Origin: Cliona cf. orientalis
Lineage: Eukaryota > Porifera > Demospongiae > Clionaida > Clionaidae
Direction of reading: 5' to 3'
DNA: 64,000 nucleotides
NCBI GenBank assembly: GCA_963930775.1
Contig: OZ005689.1
Span: 35,170,694-35,234,693 of the forward strand
Below, piece by piece: positions 56,420 through 64,000 of this stretch (position 1 is its first letter; each line of letters starts with the position of its first letter). The notes beneath the pieces were generated by a model, which worked only from the letters and a program-made list of their open reading frames with translations, was not told where the DNA came from and did not search any database. The position numbers and the translations under genes are program-made.

Positions 56420-57317
56420 ATCCTTCCCTAGACCAACTTAAGGCATTTTATGTGATTTTATGCAAAAATCACACAACCGTCAGAGGCTTTTTACATAATA
56501 CTGTTAGCCTGTCCAAACAACCTTTCTTCATGCTCAGTATTTGCTGCCTTACAATTTAGAATTTCCTATTGAGGGGAAGCATGTAAAGCTAATGCACGGA
56601 GGTATATTCTGAAGAATTTTCTGTGTGTAACAGTAGTAAATTACTCAACACAGAGTTCATAGTGTAGCCATGCTGTGTTGTATATAGCCTCAGTATTGCT
56701 TTACATCTACTGCTTCCTCCTGGTATAGTAGGCATGAATAATCTACACCTGTGTCCACTAGTTGTATTTTTAGTGGTGTTTGTTGTCCTCTTGACAAGTT
56801 TAATACATGAGTAATTGTCGCATGTGGTTTTTTTGCTCAACAAGCAACTCTTCAACCTCATTAAATAGCTCTGTCTCCAAAATGAGGAAGCTATTGCAAT
56901 ATGTCCCTTAATGTCATGTAGCAGCTTAGTCTAAAATTGTGTAGCCTTCAAGGTGTTATTGTGTTCGAATTTCAATTGGGTTAAGTAGTAGTGTTGGAAA
57001 TGCCATTTAGTGTTTCCTTCAGTTCTCTTTTCAAAATCATAAAATCCTCTTTCTTGTCCTGAGTGATCAGCATCAAGGTCATCAAATGGTTTTGAGCACC
57101 CTACTCGTCTACCTGCTTCTCCCGTAGTGATAATGAATGTAGTCTCCCTTCGTACATGTACATGAGTATAAGGAGGCAAGTACCCTGGCATTACTGTTAT
57201 TATCCACTTATTTATGTTCCTAACCTTCATAACTGAGTGATACATATTGAGGATGCATATACATTATGCCATATCTGCACTCATGACGTACATGTGCGTT
57301 CATGTGCATATAGTATA
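56420..57317. other. Spacer, nothing recognised
   Basis: Minus-strand open frames at 56589-56861 and 56931-57245 have no family I recognise, and no repeats were found. Confidence 0.35.
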
Positions 57318-57362
57318 TGAGACCGGATTTGGGAAAACCCTCCGTATGGGATTTTTTTCAAA
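57318..57362 (+). mobile_element. TGTGACCGG MITE, copy 5 (left end only)
   Basis: About 45 bp, ending in a T run where the reversed Harbinger-like fragment begins. A chimeric junction. Confidence 0.78.
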
Positions 57363-57522
57363 GCAGTCTTAGAGGTTGAAACATTGAAAAATTTCCTGGG
57401 GGAGCATACCTCCAGACCCCCATAATATAATCAACTTAATGAGCACGTCATTCTTCACAAACGGAAAAAACATACTATAGTCTTTGCCCCCCCCCTTGAC
57501 GAAAATCCTAAATGAAACCCTG
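57363..57522 (-). mobile_element. Harbinger-like MITE fragment
   Basis: Reverse-orientation match to 44539-44715 (aggttgaaacattgaaaa, ctccagacccccataa, and the end cctaaatgaaaccctg). Confidence 0.8.
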
Positions 57523-57623
57523 TAGCGGAACGAACTTTGAACTTATTATTGCGTGCTAGATTTTTGTAGTATGGATGTTGCAATGGTGAGCCTGCATGAC
57601 CTCTTCTCGTAAGTGGTACAAAT

Positions 57624-58477
57624 TGTGACCGGATTTGGGAAAACCCTCCATATGGGATTTTTTCTGAAAATTGAGTTTGATGCATGGTTGATAAGCTCTA
57701 GCATAGAGCTAACCCGCGTTCAAGTCTTAGGCTGATAGCGCGCTTCGTTGTTGAGATACAGCGCTTTGTTTGCGATTGCGCCACACCCCCAATAATCAAG
57801 AAATTACGGTCTAAAGGCGTTGCTATGCATGCGTATGGCGTTTCCGCATACTACGCATGACCCAGAAATCAATTAAATTGACCTGGGCGGAGCCGTTCGA
57901 AATGAACGTAAAGATCGAGTAAGAGTTGAATTTCATTGTTGATAACGACAGATGATTGTTCTTAGATGCCCAAGAAGCTAAAAAGGTGAGCGAACGTACA
58001 GTAGTTCGATGAATCTAGCTGTATCCAGGTAGAGAATTCTAATTACCTCCCATAGCAACGGGCTCCGTGTACGGCGGCTGTGCCGACTAGGTGGGTCAAA
58101 ATGAAGGCTTATTTCACCTTCGTATATCACGACTAGCCTCCGTAGAAGACAGCAACAGTTAGAAGGGTTGTTTGACATGTACCGTAAATCGCGAATATTT
58201 CGTGTCTAAAATATTTCATGCGATAATTTTTTGCGTTAAATAATTTTCGGACAAACGACCCTGTACCGCATTGTCGTTAGTATTGCGCATATAATTCGTG
58301 CGTTTAATTTTCGCACAAGCCATGCTGTCCGAAAATATTTTAACATCGAAATATTCGCGATTTACGGTATATGACAAAATCTGGACTTTGACAAATTTCA
58401 ATCTGAGCTACTAAAAATGCGCATTGCGCGAATCACGCGCGGATCCCATACGGAGAGTTTTCCCAAATCCGGTCACA
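57624..58477 (+). mobile_element. TGTGACCGG MITE, copy 6, with nested MITE
   Basis: Starts TGTGACCGGATTTGGGAAAA, ends CCCAAATCCGGTCACA. The ATG module (about 57902) has stops. A 186-bp MITE is nested near the right end. Confidence 0.87.
58182..58367. mobile_element. CCGTA-type MITE nested in copy 6
   Basis: Ends CCGTAAATCGCGAATATT and AATATTCGCGATTTACGG, a perfect inverted repeat; TA on both sides (58180-58181, 58368-58369). The interior is also self-complementary (ttttcggacaa / ttgtccgaaaa-like), so it can fold into a long hairpin. Confidence 0.88.
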
Positions 58478-58629
58478 TATACATGTATGGCACTCAAAAT
58501 ACATTGCAGATGTGTACCTAAATGTGCACTGAGCATACAGTGTATACGGTATATACATGGCCAATACCTTCAATGACGGTGGACAAGTGATCTCCATTTG
58601 TGGTTTGCACAATATACAAAGTTGTCAAA

Positions 58630-59303
58630 TGTGACCGGATTTGGGAAAATTCTCCGTAAGGGATCCGTGCGCGATTCGCGCAATGCGCATTTTTAGTAGC
58701 TCAGGTCGAAATTTGTCAAAATTCAGATTGTCATATTCATTCGAACAACCCTTCTTTTAACTGTTGCCGTCATTTACAGAGGCTAGTCGTGCTATACAAA
58801 GGCGAAATAAACCTTCATTTTGACCCACCTAGTCAGCACAGCTGCCGTAACCGGAGCCCGTTGCTATGGGCACTAATTAGAATTCCCGCCAGCAGGCTAT
58901 CTAGATACAGCTAGATTCATTGAACTACTATAAGTTTGCTGACCTTTTAAGCTTCTTGGGCATCGAAGAACAATCGGCAGTTATGGACGATGAAAATCTA
59001 CTCTTGCTTGATCTTTACATTCATTTTGAACAGCCCTGCTCAGGGCCATTTAATTGATTTCCGGTTACGCGTAGTATGCGGAAACGCCATACGCGTCCAT
59101 AGCAACACCTTTAGACCATAATTTCTCGATTATTTGGGGTGTGGCACGATCGCAAAAATAGCGCTGTATCTCCACAACAAAGTGCGTGATCGGCCTAAGA
59201 CTTGAACGCGGGTTAGCTCTATGGTCTATAGAGCTTATCAACCATGCATCAAACTTAATTTTCAGAAAAAATGCCATACGGAGGGTTTTCCCAAATCCGG
59301 TCA
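58630..59303 (-). mobile_element. TGTGACCGG MITE, copy 7
   Basis: Starts TGTGACCGGATTTGGGAAAA and ends CCCAAATCCGGTCA. The module is on the minus strand and has stops. Confidence 0.86.
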
Positions 59304-61110
59304 AAAATAATTGTACCACATGCATGGATAGTTCCCACTAACTTGGTTTCATGTTTAAATTGTGCCCCAGGTTTGTCACCACTAAGAAAGGTAGTTTATT
59401 GCTAATCATAATATTGTCAGCTGTTTTCAAACCTCACGAATATACTCCATCCTATCACTTGTAGGTGCTGCTTGGTGTATTATTGAAGACGAAATTATTG
59501 CTAGTACATGCATTTCTGATTCTTGAATGTAAACTTGCAAGTCCGGAATAGATTGTGCAGTCCACAGCTGAATCATACGATTCTGTCACTAGCACATAAT
59601 ACTTCTGAATAACCAATTCTGGTTCGTTCGTGAGTGGCTAACATTAATCTCAAGTTATCCTCCGAATGATCACTTGGAAGCTGAATATTATGCTCTAATT
59701 AATATTTCAGTAGCCGTTCTACTAAAAGAGGCTAATTGATCATCTGTGCGAGTGCATTAGGTGTTGGTGTATGGTGTATGGTAAGCAACTTTTGTCGGAG
59801 TTTCAACACAGGAATCTTCCTGCCATATACAGAGATAATGGAGTGTTGTATTTGTCCTTACTTGAGTGTCTCGTGAGTGTGTGAGGAAAACATGGTTCTC
59901 CAAGTGATACTTCTCCATTATTTATCATGCCTTCCTGATCTTTTATACCTTTCACAGAGTTTGTGTACTGGCACTCAAATTTCTCCACCAGGTAGCTTCA
60001 TGCGAAGGGCTCTCATTTGTGTATTTGATGGTTAAAGTGACATCGTCCTCAGTTGCAATCTGCATGAACAAAACAAAGATTCTAGTGTTTAGTGCCTTGG
60101 AGCTAGTCATGTGTGCAGTCACGTTACTTGCCGAAAACATTACACAAGGTTATATAGCGTATTTGATACTCTTTCCCATCACTCACTCTTGACAGTGTGT
60201 ACATTTTGATTGATGATCTCTGTGAACTTTTCTGGACACTTAATATGCAGTTACAATGTACTCATGTACACTCTGTCTATCTATATATGCAGAACACTAT
60301 CTTGAGGCTCATCAATGTTGTGCAGACTGTGTACATGTGAAGAATACTTCACTCCAAAAGATAAGTGACAACTTCGTGTATTAAGTCACTGGACATGGCT
60401 GAATGCTATGTACTATCCACACTGCTCTAACGCGAGCGGCACCACTTGCTGAGCTAGCAATCATCATGATGTGCTCTCACGTTAATTGACCTGGACTGAA
60501 TCAAATGTGGTGGTACCACTAATATGTATGTCCGTCAAAGTGAGTATAAAAACATGCACATAATATTATGCTAGCCTGTTGCTCAGACGTGTGGAGTCAG
60601 TACAGTAGTGTGTGTAGATCACAATATTTTTGGGTTACCTTGCACTCCGGGGTCCTTGTCCCGTAACCTGGAATCAAAGGTTGATCAGATAAGCAGAAAG
60701 AAACTAGATGTTGGTTAACCTTTGTTGCTGACGGGAGTGTGTCATGAATATACCGATTATGTACCATTAAATTTCTTATGTTGATATTGATGTACAATAC
60801 ATGCACACACTTACTTAGCTCCAGCAACCACTAGAGCAAGCCATTGCATCTCAAGTTAACCATTCACATGTAACTATCATACCAACAATACTTGAATCAT
60901 AATAATAATTGATAATGCTACTATTGTACTTTCCAAACTTTACTTTGAAATAAAAAAAAAATTGTTGGTAAAGTTATAAGTGCTGCATGTCACAGTATGG
61001 TATGGTATGGAGACTCACTATCAGGTGTATGGTGTATGGTACTATAATTAATGTACATGCCCCTCTTCATATCGTACGACAACTGAACAGTATGCAATAA
61101 CATTGATAAA
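59304..61110. other. Unassigned sequence
   Basis: Minus-strand frames 59803-60140 (ALNTRIFVLFMQIATEDDVT) and 60597-60827 are not recognised. No paired repeats were found; tggtatggtatgg near 61000 is a short repeat. Confidence 0.35.
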
Positions 61111-61116
61111 AAGTCA

Positions 61117-61644
61117 ACAAGTATAAAAAACAAAAGTAGGGATGACTGCTAAAAAGTACACAAACAAGATTTGTAGGGATAACGTATCACATCCACTATA
61201 CATCCCTACGCTTGCTTTTGGAGTAGCTAAGGGGACAGCATAAAATTATTTTCTTCCACATGCATAGAGGTAAATTAATTGAGTATCCCCTTTCACAAGT
61301 TCACAAGTCATAAGTATTCTATGACCTGTAGGCTCCCTGAGTGATCTGGGGATGAGCCAGGCTAGGGGACATGAAATTCTCCAATAAGCATGAAGTCAAG
61401 AATACTTCAAAGGGTAATATTCTAGCACTATCATGCAGGTTGATGCACATCTATAATATATAGGTGCCAACTTCGAAGGTCATTGCTATCAATGTTTGAT
61501 CATAATAAACGAGAAAAGCAAGCATAGGGATGTATAGTGGATGTGATACGTTATCCCTACAAATATTGTTTGTGTACTTTTTAGCACTGTCATCCCTTAG
61601 CCTATTTCACCCTTCAATTTTATTCAATTGTTTATTATACTTGT
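61117..61644. repeat. Foldback element, copy A
   Basis: Left arm (61117 to about 61220: ACAAGTATAAAAAACAAAAG, tagggatgac, gtacacaaacaagatttgta, ctatacatccctacgcttgc) is inverted at about 61510-61644. Arms differ in length because the left one lacks an aattgaataaaattgaagg segment. No target duplication identified. Confidence 0.82.
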
Positions 61645-62767
61645 AATAATAATTATTATTATTATTTGAGATCAGGCTAACAAATATTAATATCTCAGAC
61701 TGAAACATGATTTGGACCAAGCAGGTGGTTAGTATACCACTAGTTTCTTAAAAATTCTGTATCATAGAGTCGGTAGACTCTATAAGTAGGGATGGCCCGG
61801 ATATGCCATATAATTATGTAATACATTACAAATATCCAAATATCTCAAAATAGGTAATTTTGTGAAATTTCTAAGTGTGAAAATCAGAATCTCCAGCAAA
61901 TTATCTAACAAGACCAAGATCATTCATCAAAATCAATTGTATACCAAAACCAGATGTTCAAAAAAAATGACCATTTCTCAATCTTTCTTTCTTTCTTTTT
62001 CATTATCAGGGCTAGCTCAAGACTGCCTTAATCACTCATCTTAGTTTGAGTATAAATCCACTCCATTTTGTAGCACGCAGTGCAGTGGCATGCAAGTTCG
62101 GCATTACCTTGACCGGAGTTACATAATAGTGGGTGTGTACGGCGCATTGATAATTGGGTGTGTCTGATACGCCATTTTGTAATATAATGCGCATGCTCGG
62201 AATATGTTGCCATGGTGAAGTCATGTGACAGCGCCCCCTCCCCCAGGCGAGCTCGAGCGCTCCTCGAGCTGAGGCCGAGGCAAGCTAGCTATATACTCGC
62301 TACTAAGCGCGTGCAGCAGCGCGCTGGATCGATCATGGATAAGAAGGTGCAAGGCTCGGGGAGCGGTAAGGCGCTAGGCATAGGCTAGCTACTCGCTAGC
62401 GCGTGCAGCACTAATGCTCCACTGGAAAGATCATACGGATATCATAACGGCGGTGACTCTTGAAGGGGCAAGGCTCGAGGAGCGGTAACGTACAGATCAG
62501 AGAATTATGCCGAGTAGCTGCTGCTAACAATAAAATTTAGAACTTGATTTTCTCCCTAAACGGAAGTCTCATCACTACTTGGGCCGCCTAAAACAGCCTT
62601 CTTTATCAGCCTGCTTCATCACATAGGAATATGAACGTAAGTTTAATAACGAGAGGCGTGGCTACGAAACTTTGGCACCTCGCATCGTCCATTTAATTAG
62701 AAGTTGTGAGCAAGCCATGTAAGATGGCATTGATAAAATGCACTATGTGCAATAAAAAAGAATAGGA
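61645..62767. other. Spacer with a CpG-rich segment
   Basis: Around 62225-62490 the sequence is GC- and CpG-richer with a duplicated phrase (ggcaaggctcg.ggagcggta near 62347 and 62468). An ATG at 62334 opens MDKKVQGSGS then GGTAAGG, a possible short first exon with donor. This could be a promoter, but that is a weak inference. Confidence 0.3.
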
Positions 62768-63159
62768 ACAAGTATAAAAACAATTGAATAAAATTGAAGG
62801 ATGAAGTAGGGATGGCAGGATCAAAAAGTACACAAACAAGATTTGTAAGGGATAATCGCATCGACTATACATCCCTACGCTTGCTTTCAAGTTGAGGGAT
62901 GCAAAAATAACCAGTAATAATGCATGTTATTGAATCAAACCGATCATCCCACCATCGTGACAACTAGGAATAACCTGAATGTCTTCCACATACTTCACTC
63001 GACAAGTATGTTGACATTAATAAGTGCATAATAATAAAGAAAAGCAAGCATAGGGATGTATAGTAGATGCAATTACCCCTTACAAATCTTGTTTGTGTAC
63101 TTTTAATCCTGCCATCCCTACTTCATCCTTCAATTTTATTCAATTGTTTTTATACTTGT
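62768..63159. repeat. Foldback element, copy B
   Basis: Left arm 62768-62888 (ACAAGTATAAAAACAATTGA, gatgaagtagggatggcagg, gtacacaaacaagatttgta) is inverted at about 63040-63159, with a ~150-bp loop. Same family as copy A. Confidence 0.85.
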
Positions 63160-63752
63160 ACATATATCACTCGTAGAAATTGTTGCCAATGGTTAGGTTT
63201 ATTGCTAGACAGCAGTTTATATATGAAGCTTTGGGGCATTGTTGCTAGGATCTAACGTTGTTAGTTATAATAATACCACTACTTTGGTGGTACGTGATTT
63301 AGAATTTTACTGCCACTTTCCTGTAACCTGATTGGTCAATAGGAGGTAATTAAGTTACTTGTTGATTTACTCAGTTACTTGTAAATTTTGGCCAATAGGA
63401 TCCATGATAATTTATGAGAGATCCAAGGCAAATATCTGTACTACTATAGTAACAGTTGTAAAGCTCTAAACAACTTAGCTCACCTCAGCCAACGGGATCC
63501 ACAGTATTGAGCATCCCTCTGTCCCATTAGTAACACTCACTACACTCGGGTGTCACAGCTGGCCATCGGGGATGCTAAATACTGTAGATCCCTTGTCCGA
63601 TATACATTATAATTACAGATTGGGTGAAAAACAACTTGGCAAGTACAGCTATTAGCTCAAGAGCAGATGTGTGTCGTACAGTACAGGGTAAAGATTTATA
63701 GGGTCGTGGAAATAATATATAGCCTGCCATCAGTAGCTGGTTCCAGAGCATA
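63160..63752. other. Spacer, nothing recognised
   Basis: No gene. A short inverted pair around 63490-63595 (gatccacagtattgagcatc ... gatgctaaatactgtagatc) may be a small hairpin. Confidence 0.4.
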
Positions 63753-64000
63753 TGTGACCGGATTTGGGAAAACCCTCTGTATGAGATTTTTTCAGAAAAT
63801 TGAGTTTGATACGTGGTTGATAAGCCCTACCATAGAGCTAACCCGCGTTCAAGTCTTAGGCCGATCGTGGGCTTGGTTATAGAGATACAGCACTTCGTTT
63901 GCGATCGCGCCACACCCCCAATAATCGAGAAATTACGGTCTAAAGGCGTTGCTATGCACACGTACAGTGAATTTCGTTAGCGTTCGAATTTTCCGTGCAT
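63753..64000 (+). mobile_element. TGTGACCGG MITE, copy 8 (cut by window end)
   Basis: Starts TGTGACCGGATTTGGGAAAA with TA to its left and matches the family (aaccc gcgttcaagtc, cacacccccaataatcgag) up to about 63968, where the sequence diverges before the window ends. Confidence 0.85.

Overview
The window looks like a repeat-rich invertebrate metazoan genome, possibly a demosponge. Supporting signs are genes with short GT-AG introns (about 40-110 bp where clean), many TE superfamilies side by side (piggyBac, Tc1/mariner, CR1/L2-like LINE, Ty3/gypsy, BEL/Pao, MULE-like, hAT-like, Harbinger-like and many MITEs), tracts of the type tacatgtacatgta, and host genes of families expanded in basal metazoans (DUF6589, BEN-type, RecQ-like). 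The phylum is inference. No rRNA, tRNA or CRISPR was found.

Layout. 1-3.8 kb: a decayed piggyBac with perfect TTAA-flanked ends. 4.1-5.1 kb: an internally deleted LINE. 5.6-6.6 kb: an intact Tc1/mariner transposase. 7.3-9.6 kb (minus): a five-exon, apparently intact gene with a Pro/Gln minisatellite and a BEN-like C-terminus. 10.2-11.8 kb: a LINE copy with an inverted 5' part. 11.8-14.0 kb: nested non-autonomous elements. 16.2-18.4 kb: a RecQ-like helicase pseudogene whose intron carries a retroposed K/R-rich ORF. 18.4-23.2 kb (minus): a DUF6589 gene whose intron holds a nearly intact piggyBac. 23.3-24.1 kb: BEL/Pao gag relic. 25.9-29.7 kb (minus): a large zinc-finger pseudogene split by a hAT-like MITE and a MULE-like element. 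30.2-38.7 kb: a host gene interrupted by a 6.9-kb Ty3/gypsy element, itself interrupted by a TIR element. 39.3-64 kb: a dense field of one MITE family (TIR TGTGACCGG) plus nested CCGTA-type MITEs, a second BEN-like gene (44.4-45.7 kb), a decayed piggyBac (52.8-56.4 kb) and two foldback elements.

Two themes recur. First, several insertions sit in introns or at splice acceptors of host genes and look splice-tolerant: the gypsy insertion recreates a CAG acceptor, and piggyBac-2 sits ten bases from an exon. Second, the TGTGACCGG MITE family repeatedly carries the same small block: a GC-box-like motif, an ATG, a 28-codon reading frame and a GTGAGC splice donor. It may be a mobile first-exon cassette and is the best candidate here for something undescribed. 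Several frameshifts lie in T homopolymers and could be assembly errors.
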